Shown: in pieces, positions 7,209 to 15,525 of the stretch
Position numbering within the stretch: position 1 is the first letter of the stretch
Layout of the letters: each line of letters begins with the position of its first letter
Source: Methanobacteriota archaeon
Lineage (GTDB): Archaea > Thermoplasmatota > Poseidoniia > Poseidoniales > Poseidoniaceae
DNA length: 34,034 bases
Reading direction: 5' to 3'
NCBI GenBank assembly: GCA_002689345.1
Contig: NZFU01000051.1
Span: 1-34,034, forward strand
Position numbers and translations under genes: made by a program
Notes under the pieces: generated by a model
Seen by the model: the letters and a program-made list of their open reading frames with translations, nothing else
Databases searched by the model: none
What the model was told of the DNA's origin: nothing

Positions 7209-7739
7209 ATGAACATAGTATTGGGGCGATTCCAACCCTTCCACAAAGGTCATGCCTACTTGGTAAATGCAGCATTAGAGAATGGACCTACTGTTATTGC
7301 AATAGGTTCTAGTGAAGCAGATGCTAGTTTGGAAAATCCTTGGAATGCAGAGGAAAGAGAGGCAATGATACGTTCTTGGTTAGGTCAGAGAGAGGCGGAG
7401 ATTGTTCGGATCCCTGACATTAACGACCCCCCAAACTGGGTTGAGCATGCAACAAAATTCCATGGCGATGGTACACTTTTTACAAGTGACGAACCTACTA
7501 AGGCACTGTACCAAGAGTCCAGTTTTCCTGTAGAATGGGTTGAACTTTCACAGCGTGAATCGTATGAAGGTTGGAGGGTTAGAACGACACTCAAGATGCT
7601 ATCAACGGTATATGAGAGAGATGCTCAACATGAAGTTATGTCGGCATCAATACCTGTGAAAGTTGTTGATTGGCTAATCGAAAATGATGCTTTACATCGC
7701 TTATATTCTATGTCTCAGGGCCTAGAACATGCCGGTTAA
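7209..7739 (+). CDS. nadM: Nicotinamide-nucleotide adenylyltransferase, archaeal NadM type
   Basis: The enzyme joins NMN and ATP to make NAD. The 176-residue protein has the nucleotidyltransferase signature GRFQPFHKGH with HxGH at residues 12-15, then a PW.AEEREAMI segment typical of archaeal NMN adenylyltransferases. The second nucleotidyltransferase motif, usually ISGTEIR-like, is changed here to YEGWRVR, keeping only the Arg. A C-terminal helical tail (VKVVDWLIENDALHRL) also matches archaeal NadM. I prefer ATG 7209 because it places the core strand (MNIVLGRF) at the N-terminus; GTG 7200 overlaps the previous stop and is the alternative. It is transcribed with the upstream aminotransferase. 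Confidence 0.85.
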   Translation: MNIVLGRFQPFHKGHAYLVNAALENGPTVIAIGSSEADASLENPWNAEEREAMIRSWLGQREAEIVRIPDINDPPNWVEHATKFHGDGTLFTSDEPTKALYQESSFPVEWVELSQRESYEGWRVRTTLKMLSTVYERDAQHEVMSASIPVKVVDWLIENDALHRLYSMSQGLEHAG

Positions 7740-7781
7740 AGTAGTCTCAACACTTATCACTAACTTAGTACACGTAATAAC

Positions 7782-8009
7782 GTGGACCTGGTCAAGAAGA
7801 TAGGAGTAATGGCAGCCGGCCTTGGTATCAGTGGGGCGATTGGAGCCATTTCTGGAATACTTCTTCTCTATGTTTTGATCGATGCAGCAATTGCGGGTGC
7901 AGATGATGCAATCTGGCTATATCTTTGTGCAGCAGTAGGAATTATTGTAGGCGGAATCTGTTTCAAGGTAGTTCTTTGGGCAGGAAAGAGTAAGAAAGTG
8001 TTTCAATAA
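7782..8009 (+). CDS. Small two-helix membrane protein
   Basis: The 75-residue product has two hydrophobic segments (about 8-34 and 43-66), with a short acidic loop (GADDA) between them and a Lys-rich C-terminus (GKSKKVFQ). The first helix is Gly/Ala-rich (GLGISGAIGAISG), suggesting close helix packing. I do not recognise a family. The start is a GTG at 7782; an ATG at 7809 with a nearby GGAG is possible but would remove the N-terminal Lys residues. It sits just upstream of the thioredoxin-CcdA gene on the same strand, so a role at the same membrane is plausible but unproven. Confidence 0.55.
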   Translation: MDLVKKIGVMAAGLGISGAIGAISGILLLYVLIDAAIAGADDAIWLYLCAAVGIIVGGICFKVVLWAGKSKKVFQ

Positions 8010-8078
8010 TCGATATTGAAGTACAAAAACGGGCTTTTACACGCGACTTTCATAACTCGTCTGATTCAGCAGGGCAAC

Positions 8079-9803
8079 ATGGGTCTGAAGGAACGGCTAG
8101 GTATTGACCTCGGCGTTTTCAAAGAATCTACAACATGGAAAGCGTTAGGAATTGGAATAGTTCTGTTCTCCATAATCGGATATGCAGGCCTTTCAATGTT
8201 CGATATCGCTTCATCGGGTTATGGAGTTGATAGAGACGAGATTCGTCTTGCACCAGATTTCGAAGTAGAGACTGTAAATCGAACGGTTGAGGAGTCTGAA
8301 TTAGTCAATGAAAGCGGGTGGTTCAAACTTTCAGACCACCGAGGCAAAGTCGTAATCATTGATTTTATGGCAATAGATTGTGCTAATTGTCATTTAGTCC
8401 AAGAGCATCTGGAAAATGAAATTGAAGATTGGAGAGATTATGATGGAGAATATGAAATCGTCATCATATCAGTAGGTAGCTGGTATCCTTCTCCAGTGAT
8501 GGAAGGTGAATCATTGGAGATGCTGAATGAGACATTTGGTGATACCGACTCAGATTCTCATATGCCGTGGATTGTTGCTACAGGAGATATGGATTCGGTT
8601 TTGAAATCAGAAGTAATCCACTCCGGAATGAATAATTCCTCGCTTTCACTTGACGATGGAGTATATTGTTTGGAAGCTTGGGTAGATGATTCTGAAAGGG
8701 AAATTTCCTGTATCGATATTGGTGTAACCGATAACTCGCACGATAACGATGATTTGTCCAACGATGTTGATGGAATTGAAATTATCTTTGAAGCAAATTC
8801 CTCACTTAATTTCACTATCGATACATCACTTGAAGGAAATGTCAGTTGGGAATTAATTGAAATGATTAGAGGCGATATGGTAGAGGAATATCAAGCACAA
8901 GCAATTCCTGTTGCTCTAATCATAGACCATGAAGGATTCATTATTGCAAAGGCAAGTTCGGGAACACCTACTGGTGGCTGGGGTGATTTCGATTCAGCAG
9001 TATTGGCTGCTGCCGATGGTGAGGCAGAGGATTTGCGATTCTCCCTAGCCAAAGTTGATCGATCAGCAGGTGCTATTTTCTCGATGGGATTATTGCTTGG
9101 AGTATTGGTATATTTCTCTCCTTGTGCATTCCCAATCTTACCTGGATACATCTCATATTACATCGGATTAGGGCAGCGTGAAGATGAATTAATCGAGGCT
9201 GGCAAACTGGAAAGTAAAATGCCTGCACATTGGATATTGGGTGGTCTTGCAGCATTAGGGCAGTTGACATTCTTCGCTATCATTGGAATTATTGTATTCG
9301 GCCTTGGTAGTGTAATCAATCTATCAGGTGTTCTGCATTATTTCGCATTAGCAGTTGCGATATTATTGATTGTTCTTGGTGCATTCATGCTAACTGGAGG
9401 AACAGCACACTTACTCGGATTCGTGCAGAAATTAGTTGACAAGTATTCTACAACTGAAATGGATGACCGATTTACTCCCAAGCGAAATATGTACCTTTGG
9501 GGAATTGGATATTCTGCAGCATCCATCGATTGTACAGCAGCCGCGGTGATTCCTTTCATCGCATACCTTGCAATCATTGGTGGAGCGGCAACATGGACTG
9601 GATTAGGTGGTCTCATGCTATCTGTAAGTCTTCTAATGATTACAGTGACCACGGTTGTAGGCCTAGGTCAGCAACAATTCATCACAATTCTCAGAAGATC
9701 AACTGGCTTGATCAAGGCTATTGGTGCATGGATGATGATGATGGCAGGAATCGCTCTAACTTTCTACTTGACTCAGCCTGAACTAATCGCAAGTTGGCTG
9801 TGA
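8079..9803 (+). CDS. Thioredoxin-CcdA fusion, DsbD-like thiol-redox protein
   Basis: The 574-residue protein starts with a signal anchor (20-42) and an extracytoplasmic thioredoxin-like domain carrying C101-x2-C104 (IDCANCHL). A cis-Pro region (AIPVALIIDHEG) comes some 170 residues later. The C-terminal half is a CcdA/DsbD-type membrane domain of about six helices, with C349 in YFSPCAFPILPGY and C485 in ASIDCTAAAV, the pair that carries electrons across the membrane. Between the CxxC and cis-Pro parts lies an extra beta-rich segment of about 100 residues holding C197 and C211. The expected job is moving reducing power from cytoplasmic thioredoxin to exported proteins. The frame opens at TTG 8016, but ATG 8079 gives a proper N-terminus. 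A lipoprotein gene follows after 16 bases. Confidence 0.88.
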   Translation: MGLKERLGIDLGVFKESTTWKALGIGIVLFSIIGYAGLSMFDIASSGYGVDRDEIRLAPDFEVETVNRTVEESELVNESGWFKLSDHRGKVVIIDFMAIDCANCHLVQEHLENEIEDWRDYDGEYEIVIISVGSWYPSPVMEGESLEMLNETFGDTDSDSHMPWIVATGDMDSVLKSEVIHSGMNNSSLSLDDGVYCLEAWVDDSEREISCIDIGVTDNSHDNDDLSNDVDGIEIIFEANSSLNFTIDTSLEGNVSWELIEMIRGDMVEEYQAQAIPVALIIDHEGFIIAKASSGTPTGGWGDFDSAVLAAADGEAEDLRFSLAKVDRSAGAIFSMGLLLGVLVYFSPCAFPILPGYISYYIGLGQREDELIEAGKLESKMPAHWILGGLAALGQLTFFAIIGIIVFGLGSVINLSGVLHYFALAVAILLIVLGAFMLTGGTAHLLGFVQKLVDKYSTTEMDDRFTPKRNMYLWGIGYSAASIDCTAAAVIPFIAYLAIIGGAATWTGLGGLMLSVSLLMITVTTVVGLGQQQFITILRRSTGLIKAIGAWMMMMAGIALTFYLTQPELIASWL

Positions 9804-9819
9804 ATACGGTAGTGAGCAA

Positions 9820-10572
9820 ATGAAAGACATCAAGACATGTTTGATTCTACTTTTGCTTTTCTCAGCAAGTATCGCTGGTTGTTTATCAGAGGATGAAGAA
9901 AAGTCTGAACTCAATTTACAAGTCGATTATGATTCACTGAATGGAACAATTATCGAATCTTATTCTGATGGTGAACTTATCTCATCAGATATTGTAACAA
10001 TCAAATTTGATTTCTCTAAAACAACCTCAGCCCATGACTTATCACTATTTGGAGTGGATACTAATGATAGTCGTGACCCGATTGAAGTCAATGCTAAAGA
10101 GGCCTCTATAATCATGATTGATTTTTCAGAACATGGAATTTATGAGTTGTCACTATATGCAATTGATGAGGATGGTAATCAAGAAGACCAGTCGCTAAAA
10201 GTCAAAATCAATCTGCGCATCGAATGGATTGAATTGAGCACTATTAGCCCCGAATCATTGATGTTTGATCCAACTCCTAGCAATGGTGGCGAGCATGCAG
10301 AGTTTATTGAAATCGAATCTACTGTTGAAAATCCAAATCAGATTGAAGAATTTGGAGGTGGACAATCTGTGGGAATCACTTGGAGTATTATTGACGAGTA
10401 TGATGATACCTGCCAAAAAAATAGCGACCAAGTGGATAATGGCGACTCAGTGACTTGGATTACAATTCACTTTAACACATACTTGGTTCATGAATTAAAC
10501 ATCGAATACGATGATGGCCAGGATGACATTAATGTAAATCAATCAGTATCAATTATTTACGGTACTGAATAA
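9820..10572 (+). CDS. Secreted lipoprotein, function unknown
   Basis: The 250-residue protein has a short hydrophobic signal (6-20) and a lipobox ending IAGC, with C21 the probable lipidated cysteine. The mature part is acidic and Ser/Asp-rich, with alternating beta-strand patterns resembling two Ig-like/PKD-like modules (about 30-130 and 135-248). A single further Cys lies at DDTCQKN. No enzyme motif is seen, so it is probably a surface-anchored binding or structural protein. It follows the thioredoxin-CcdA gene closely (16 bases) with a GGTAGTGAG-like ribosome site, suggesting one transcript. It converges with the PAP2-like gene. Confidence 0.75.
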   Translation: MKDIKTCLILLLLFSASIAGCLSEDEEKSELNLQVDYDSLNGTIIESYSDGELISSDIVTIKFDFSKTTSAHDLSLFGVDTNDSRDPIEVNAKEASIIMIDFSEHGIYELSLYAIDEDGNQEDQSLKVKINLRIEWIELSTISPESLMFDPTPSNGGEHAEFIEIESTVENPNQIEEFGGGQSVGITWSIIDEYDDTCQKNSDQVDNGDSVTWITIHFNTYLVHELNIEYDDGQDDINVNQSVSIIYGTE

Positions 10573-10600
10573 TTCTAAACTACAAATTCAAATTTCTAGT

Positions 10601-11329
10601 TTACTCTGTGCTAGGAAATGCTTCATTCCATTCCTCATTGTTTGAAGATTTCATTGCAGGAATACACATCCAATACCAGCAACATATTCCAGTGACAATG
10701 CCAGTTATTAGGTCGAAAAAGAAATGTTGCTTTGTAGTCATTACTGAGATGCATAGAGCAACCCAAGCAACCCACACAAGCACTTCTTTGAATCCAGTGA
10801 TTATTTTCCAATGACGTAGCAACATCACAATCATCAGCGATTGAACTACATGCAGGCTCGGCCAAGCATTGTATGGCATGTCTGTGTTATGCATCAAATC
10901 TCCAAACCAGAATCCCCAGAAACCTTCACCCGCTCTTACATCTGCCGGTATTTGGTCACGAATGTACACTTCTGTTGGGAATAGGATGAATATCAGATTA
11001 ACAACCCAAGTCATTACAAATAGAGCCTGGTAAAATGCAAACATTTCCCTAATTCTTTCATCATTAACTCTACCAAACCATGCTGCTGCTGGGTAATACA
11101 AATACAAAGTAAGGTAAATGATAAAACTCCATCCGATGAATGGAACCATAGAATCAATTGGCATTATTGGGTCCATTACTGACCTGTCAAAATATCCCAT
11201 GATTTGGTTGATCACAGAATAGGGTAATGCCATGGCTAAAATCAATGATATTATTGTATACCAAAATAATTTGCTGTTTCCTTTTTCACGCCAGTGAGGT
11301 TGCCATACCTTCCATGGGCGCTTGAACAT
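10601..11329 (-). CDS. PAP2-superfamily membrane protein (Aur1/Ipt1-like branch)
   Basis: The 242-residue protein has about six membrane segments. Near the C-terminus it carries PAP2-type motifs: NAWPSLHV (motif C2, PSxH) and TTKQHFFFDLITG (motif C3, His plus Asp four residues later). The N-terminal KxxxxxxRP motif C1 of classical phosphatidate phosphatases is absent, and the usual Arg of C3 is missing. This matches the PAP2_3 group that includes the inositol-phosphoceramide synthase Aur1. A phosphatase or phosphotransferase acting on membrane lipid or polyprenyl phosphates is likely, but the substrate is unknown. The gene lies 24 bases downstream of the SPFH-like gene on the same strand and converges with the lipoprotein gene. 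Confidence 0.75.
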   Translation of the reverse strand: MFKRPWKVWQPHWREKGNSKLFWYTIISLILAMALPYSVINQIMGYFDRSVMDPIMPIDSMVPFIGWSFIIYLTLYLYYPAAAWFGRVNDERIREMFAFYQALFVMTWVVNLIFILFPTEVYIRDQIPADVRAGEGFWGFWFGDLMHNTDMPYNAWPSLHVVQSLMIVMLLRHWKIITGFKEVLVWVAWVALCISVMTTKQHFFFDLITGIVTGICCWYWMCIPAMKSSNNEEWNEAFPSTE

Positions 11330-11353
11330 GGCCCTGCGAATACTTCTAACTAT

Positions 11354-12550
11354 TCAGGCAATCGGCGAGCCACAACTTGGGCAGGCAATCCATCCTGGTG
11401 AAATAACAGTTCCACAACACATTTTCGGAGCACTTGGCTTTTCGCCCCCAGCACCATCAACTACCTTCTGAGCAGTCTGCTGACGCAGCATTTCTTGCAT
11501 AACTTCAGGGGTTAGAGCGCCATGTTCGGCTGCCATTTCCATCATTTTCTGTTGGAATTCGTTTTGGCTATCCATTCTTTGAGTTTGGAAATTCTGTTGA
11601 TTTGCAATTCGGTCTGCCTTTCTAGCTTGAACTTCTGCAAACATGTCCATCGCTCTCTTTGATTTAGCATCGGCCTCATCAACACGGACTTCCATTTTAC
11701 CACGTTCATAATTTACTTCAGCTTCCCACTTGGCTTCTTGAGCCCTTAGGCCCTTCAATTCATGCTCTAATTCAGCGGTAACTTGCCCACGTGCTTTCGC
11801 TCTTGCGACATTGGACTCCATTTCGATACGTGCTAAAGTAATGGATTCAGTTTGTGCATAATGTGCTAATTGAGCTTCGGTATTTACTTGATTACCAGCG
11901 GTCTGTGCTTCTACAGCAGCACGGTGTCTTTGTACTAATTCCATATCTGTAGGATTGGTTACTGGGAATGCTTTGAGTAAAGTGAATCCTAGATTAGACA
12001 ATAGATTTCTCATGCCGGATTCAGCAGACATCTCAAATCTCTCTAAGAATGAAGCATCTCTTAATCCAGCAGCGTCTTGGCATGAAGCAAGACAAGGTGC
12101 AACGACACGTGCCTTAACTTCATCACCGACAATGGCGATCAAGCCATCTCGAGTAAGTGTAGGTGCATTATTCGCAAAGAAATTCAAAAGTTTAGGAATG
12201 TCATCAAGATTCATTCTCATTCTCAGGTTAGCAAAACCTTTCACTTTCTCTCCATTTGCAATTTGTCCCTCGAATGGAACCCAGTAGTCCATTGGTCCAG
12301 TCATTGCAAACAATAGACGTCTATCGCTGGCGGTAACGCCCATCTTGTCCCCAATCCAACGGCTAAAGCCACCGGCCATATTTTTGAGTAAAGTCTCGGT
12401 TAGAACATCTCCTATTCTACCATCTACAATCATAGCACAAGCTTCGTTAGGCTTGAGCATAACTTGCTGAGTAGAAAGGGTTTGTATCTTTTCTGCATTA
12501 ACCAATCTAGCAATTATATCGGGGCTATCTCTCCATCTGTAATTCGCCAT
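11354..12550 (-). CDS. SPFH-domain-like protein with C-terminal zinc ribbon
   Basis: The 398-residue protein has no signal peptide or clear membrane helix. Residues 20-215 resemble an SPFH/band-7-like domain of the type seen in proteins once called virion core/YdjI-like: KPNEACAMIVDGRIGDVL at the start, a FANLRMRM strand and a helical subdomain. A long charged, Ala-rich coiled coil follows (about 215-350), with heptad-like Glu/Arg/Lys spacing. The tail holds a zinc-ribbon-like set: C378-C379 and C390-x2-C393. Such proteins usually oligomerise and act as scaffolds at membranes. The upstream 178-residue gene ends 4 bases before this start, so the two are almost surely co-transcribed and may be partners. 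Confidence 0.75.
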   Translation of the reverse strand: MANYRWRDSPDIIARLVNAEKIQTLSTQQVMLKPNEACAMIVDGRIGDVLTETLLKNMAGGFSRWIGDKMGVTASDRRLLFAMTGPMDYWVPFEGQIANGEKVKGFANLRMRMNLDDIPKLLNFFANNAPTLTRDGLIAIVGDEVKARVVAPCLASCQDAAGLRDASFLERFEMSAESGMRNLLSNLGFTLLKAFPVTNPTDMELVQRHRAAVEAQTAGNQVNTEAQLAHYAQTESITLARIEMESNVARAKARGQVTAELEHELKGLRAQEAKWEAEVNYERGKMEVRVDEADAKSKRAMDMFAEVQARKADRIANQQNFQTQRMDSQNEFQQKMMEMAAEHGALTPEVMQEMLRQQTAQKVVDGAGGEKPSAPKMCCGTVISPGWIACPSCGSPIA

Positions 12551-12554
12551 AGTA

Positions 12555-13091
12555 TCACTTCTTTACTTTCTTTTGTTTTAGTCCGGAAAGGACATTTGCT
12601 CTTGCTCCGAAAAATCCTCGGCAACTGGTGACCATCTGTGTAGTTTGTAAAGCCAACTGGCGAGGTTCACCTTCTCCTGTTGCAATACAATGTTCAGCAC
12701 TATTTGCAATATTTACTGCTTTAGTAACCATGTCGATGACCTCATGGTCATGTTTGATTAATTTTTTGAGGTCCTTATTTGATGGTGATCTTTGTCCTGA
12801 AAGGAAAGCATGCTCCATACCGGCAACAGCCTTATTCACATCTTCAATCAAGTAATCACATTCTTCGAGACACTGTTTTGCAGCACGTGCGACTTCGATG
12901 TTTCCTGAACGGAATTGACTATCAAACATATTCTGCATGTGGCTCCTAACTCTTCCTGCTGCACGAGAGATTTCATCTCGAACCATTTTGTCAGTTTCAA
13001 TGCGAGAGCCCTTGGTATAACCATTGTATCCAAGCAGGACTAATTGTACACCGCGAATGTATGGCACAACATCGAGTGGAGTTCCAATCAT
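12555..13091 (-). CDS. Unknown all-helical protein paired with the SPFH-like gene
   Basis: I do not recognise a family. The 178-residue product is predicted almost wholly alpha-helical, with charged amphipathic stretches (RDEISRAAGRVRSHMQNMF, KQCLEECDYLIEDVNKAV, KKLIKHDHEVIDMVTKAV) and a basic C-terminus ending KQKKVKK. Four cysteines are scattered (none in a CxxC). ATG 13091 has TAGGGA upstream; GTG 13106 is the alternative start. It overlaps no gene and sits directly upstream of the SPFH-like gene with a 4-base gap. A four-helix-bundle adaptor for the SPFH scaffold is an inference from this arrangement only. Confidence 0.65.
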   Translation of the reverse strand: MIGTPLDVVPYIRGVQLVLLGYNGYTKGSRIETDKMVRDEISRAAGRVRSHMQNMFDSQFRSGNIEVARAAKQCLEECDYLIEDVNKAVAGMEHAFLSGQRSPSNKDLKKLIKHDHEVIDMVTKAVNIANSAEHCIATGEGEPRQLALQTTQMVTSCRGFFGARANVLSGLKQKKVKK

Positions 13092-13172
13092 AGTCTTCCC
13101 TAACACTATTAGGTGCGCACTACCATATGATGCTAACGCTAAAAACAGCCAAAAATCACAAAATAAGCCAAA

Positions 13173-14636
13173 TCACTGGTCTAAATTTGATTGATTTCGA
13201 GAAACTATCTCCGAACCGATAATCGTCACCAATCCTGAACCGATTAATGCAGACAAAAACACTTCTAAATTAGCTAGTCCAAAATCATTGGTTGGTGATG
13301 TCAAGTATCCAATTCCTGTACTGAAATCAGCAGTATACATTCCATATATTACTACTGAAAGTAATCCACTTATTGCACCTGCTAAAGATGCACGTGAATC
13401 GATACGATGCCATAGTGTTAGTAGTACGGGTAAGACGGTGGCAGCAGCTAGTAAATCAGCAAATAAGAAAATCCCGAATACACTTGCAGCATCGAATGTG
13501 AAACTGCCAATAGTAGGCCCAGTCGCTAGATATATCGCCAACGGTATCATTGCAACAGTGGCGATTCGAGCCTGGTTCAAATTCATTTTTCCATCAGAAA
13601 GATCTCTGGTAATAGATGCTGAAATCGCATTTTGTAATGTATCAACACTTGAACAAACTAGTGCGATTCCAAGAACTACAAATCCTGCAATAATTAGCAC
13701 ATGTACATCCTCCAACAAAACGAAGAATGCAGCTGATGGGTCTGAAGCAGTTCCCTTTGCAGCCGCAACGGTTCCCAGAACTCCCATAATGAATACCAAT
13801 GGTAAAACAAGTCCAGCTGCAAGTAGAGACCCCTTTTTGAGAGCTTCTTCGTCTTCTGATGCCCATGCTCTTTGCCAATTCCCTTGCGAAAACATTTCAG
13901 CGGCTGTAATCGCTACAACAAGCGCCAACCCTGATTTGAATGAATCCATGTAAGACATACTTCCAATACTCCAATTATCTTCACCTTCGGGATTGTATGC
14001 TTTGGCATCTGAAATCAAAGAACTTAGGTCTCCTGCAAATAATACCAATAGAAGAGTAATGATGAGCCATAGTACTACCCATGCCTGGATTTTATCAGTT
14101 CGAAGCGAGGTAGGTAATCCTCCATATGCAGTATATGCTGCAGTTACGATACCGACTGCAACCATCGGAATGATTGGGTCCATGTCAGATAAAACATGCA
14201 TAGCTTTACCGATGGCTGTAAATTCTGCAAACAGGAATGTGAACATGTAAGTTACTGATATGATACCCACATAGATCTGCATAGGCCTGCCTATTTGCAT
14301 TCTTACATAATCGGCAAGGGTAACTCCATCCGGCAATTTCCTTCGAATCTTCGGCCCCACGTATGCGAGAAGGAGAAATGGTGTTGAGGCAGAGACAGCA
14401 TATCCTACAACATCCCAAAATCCACCCCAATACCCTACTTCGGATGGACCAAACAATATCCATATTCCCATTCCTGAGGCAAAAAGACTGAGTCCAATCT
14501 TTAGCCAATTTTGCGTACCTCTAGCTGATAAGTATTCATCAGCATCTATTTTTTTTGTTGTTGCAGCCTTGTATCCAATGTAGCCGAAGAATCCAAGCGT
14601 TGCAATCATCAACCAATATGCAATATTCGTGTTCAT
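13173..14636 (-). CDS. Sodium:solute symporter family transporter (candidate ThiV-like)
   Basis: The 487-residue protein has about thirteen membrane helices and SSS/PutP-family features: SARGTQNW after the first helix, AYGGLPTSLRTDKIQAWV (the family's TDxxQ element) near residues 172-189, and a CSSVDTLQNAISASITRDL segment corresponding to the Ser-rich sodium-site helix. It uses a sodium gradient to import a small solute. The ThiR-like regulator lies 9 bases upstream on the same strand. SSS transporters named ThiV have been proposed to import thiamine or its pyrimidine precursor in bacteria and haloarchaea, so a thiamine-related substrate is the leading inference. A strong GAGGGATAAG ribosome site precedes ATG 14636. 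Without context it would be only a generic SSS transporter. Confidence 0.88.
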   Translation of the reverse strand: MNTNIAYWLMIATLGFFGYIGYKAATTKKIDADEYLSARGTQNWLKIGLSLFASGMGIWILFGPSEVGYWGGFWDVVGYAVSASTPFLLLAYVGPKIRRKLPDGVTLADYVRMQIGRPMQIYVGIISVTYMFTFLFAEFTAIGKAMHVLSDMDPIIPMVAVGIVTAAYTAYGGLPTSLRTDKIQAWVVLWLIITLLLVLFAGDLSSLISDAKAYNPEGEDNWSIGSMSYMDSFKSGLALVVAITAAEMFSQGNWQRAWASEDEEALKKGSLLAAGLVLPLVFIMGVLGTVAAAKGTASDPSAAFFVLLEDVHVLIIAGFVVLGIALVCSSVDTLQNAISASITRDLSDGKMNLNQARIATVAMIPLAIYLATGPTIGSFTFDAASVFGIFLFADLLAAATVLPVLLTLWHRIDSRASLAGAISGLLSVVIYGMYTADFSTGIGYLTSPTNDFGLANLEVFLSALIGSGLVTIIGSEIVSRNQSNLDQ

Positions 14637-14645
14637 ACTTATCCC

Positions 14646-15482
14646 TCAATTTAGTTGTGCAATTATTTTGTGCATTCTATCTACTAATTCTAAAGGATTG
14701 TGCGCTAGAATATACAGTGCAGGCTCCCATCCAAAAGCGCCCTCATCCAGAATAATATCAATTCCTTGGTGGGGTACTAAATCTCCTTTAGGGGCAAATG
14801 TCAGATTGAAATCTAATTCCTCACAAATAGTCTCGATCCTATCCTTGTCATCTCCTGGATGAATATTCAATATTGCAGTTTTTGCGCCATCATGGACTCT
14901 AGCATCAAGTAGCATGTTAGCTAAATGTTTAGATGCTCCAAACGCTGGAGTTTCATGATGGCGTAATGTGTTGTCAACTATTGTCACTTTGCCCGGGAAT
15001 GCAGCAACTTCTGCTGTTGATCTTGATGATTCGAGACAACAAGCGATATTCATTCCAACCGCTGGCATTTGCTTTTTCAATCTGTTAACATCAATTCTAG
15101 AAATCGCCCATTCCAATCTCTTCAGTAATGCTGTTTGTTCTTGGTCTGAATCAAGATCTGTACCTGTCAAAGACTTGTCGAACCGCAGTACTTGGCCTGG
15201 TGCAAATGCTATTTCCATGACAAATCTTGTACGGCTAGGTTTTGCGTTTGGTCCAAGTTGGCGAAGAGCCATTGATATTTCATGCGCCCAGCCATCGATA
15301 GTAGATCCATCAGACGTTCCAGCCATATGAGGCAATTCACGGTGTGCCATTCGTGATATTGTTGACTGGGTAGAACCCAAAATATCAGCTATTTCAGCCT
15401 GTGACCAATTCGAAGCCTTCAAATTTCTAGCTAATTGCATATGCAAACGTTCGAGCCACGCAGAGCCATCTGATCCTAACAT
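14646..15482 (-). CDS. ThiR-like transcription regulator (HTH plus ThiN domain)
   Basis: The 278-residue protein begins with a helix-turn-helix at about 26-45 (WSQAEIADILG...TISRM), followed by a linker and a C-terminal ThiN-type domain (about 110-275). Family-like stretches include MNIACCLE, VAAFPGKV, PAFGASKHLANMLLDAR and TAILNIHPG. In archaea, HTH-ThiN proteins (ThiR) are thiamine-phosphate-sensing repressors of thiamine genes, while ThiN joined to ThiD is a thiamine-phosphate synthase. The HTH fusion and lack of a ThiD domain favour the regulator. AGGAAAG precedes ATG 15482. The gene leads a two-gene unit with a symporter, and a palindrome sits 44-58 bases upstream of its start, suitable for autoregulation. 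Confidence 0.82.
   Translation of the reverse strand: MLGSDGSAWLERLHMQLARNLKASNWSQAEIADILGSTQSTISRMAHRELPHMAGTSDGSTIDGWAHEISMALRQLGPNAKPSRTRFVMEIAFAPGQVLRFDKSLTGTDLDSDQEQTALLKRLEWAISRIDVNRLKKQMPAVGMNIACCLESSRSTAEVAAFPGKVTIVDNTLRHHETPAFGASKHLANMLLDARVHDGAKTAILNIHPGDDKDRIETICEELDFNLTFAPKGDLVPHQGIDIILDEGAFGWEPALYILAHNPLELVDRMHKIIAQLN
15435..15446. promoter_or_regulatory. 12-bp palindrome inside the ThiR-like gene start
   Basis: TTGCATATGCAA is a perfect palindrome near codons 13-16 of the ThiR-like gene. It shares the TGCATA core with the inverted repeat at 15526-15540. It may be a second operator, but the sequence also codes for protein and AT-rich palindromes arise by chance. Confidence 0.25.
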
Positions 15483-15525
15483 ATACTTTCCTGAGGGCTA
15501 TACTTATTCAATATTCCTAACTAAA

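Noticed and set aside
13288-13953. 221-codon plus-strand frame opposite the symporter
   Set aside because: It is antisense to a clear transporter with full family motifs; its composition is that of a shadow frame.
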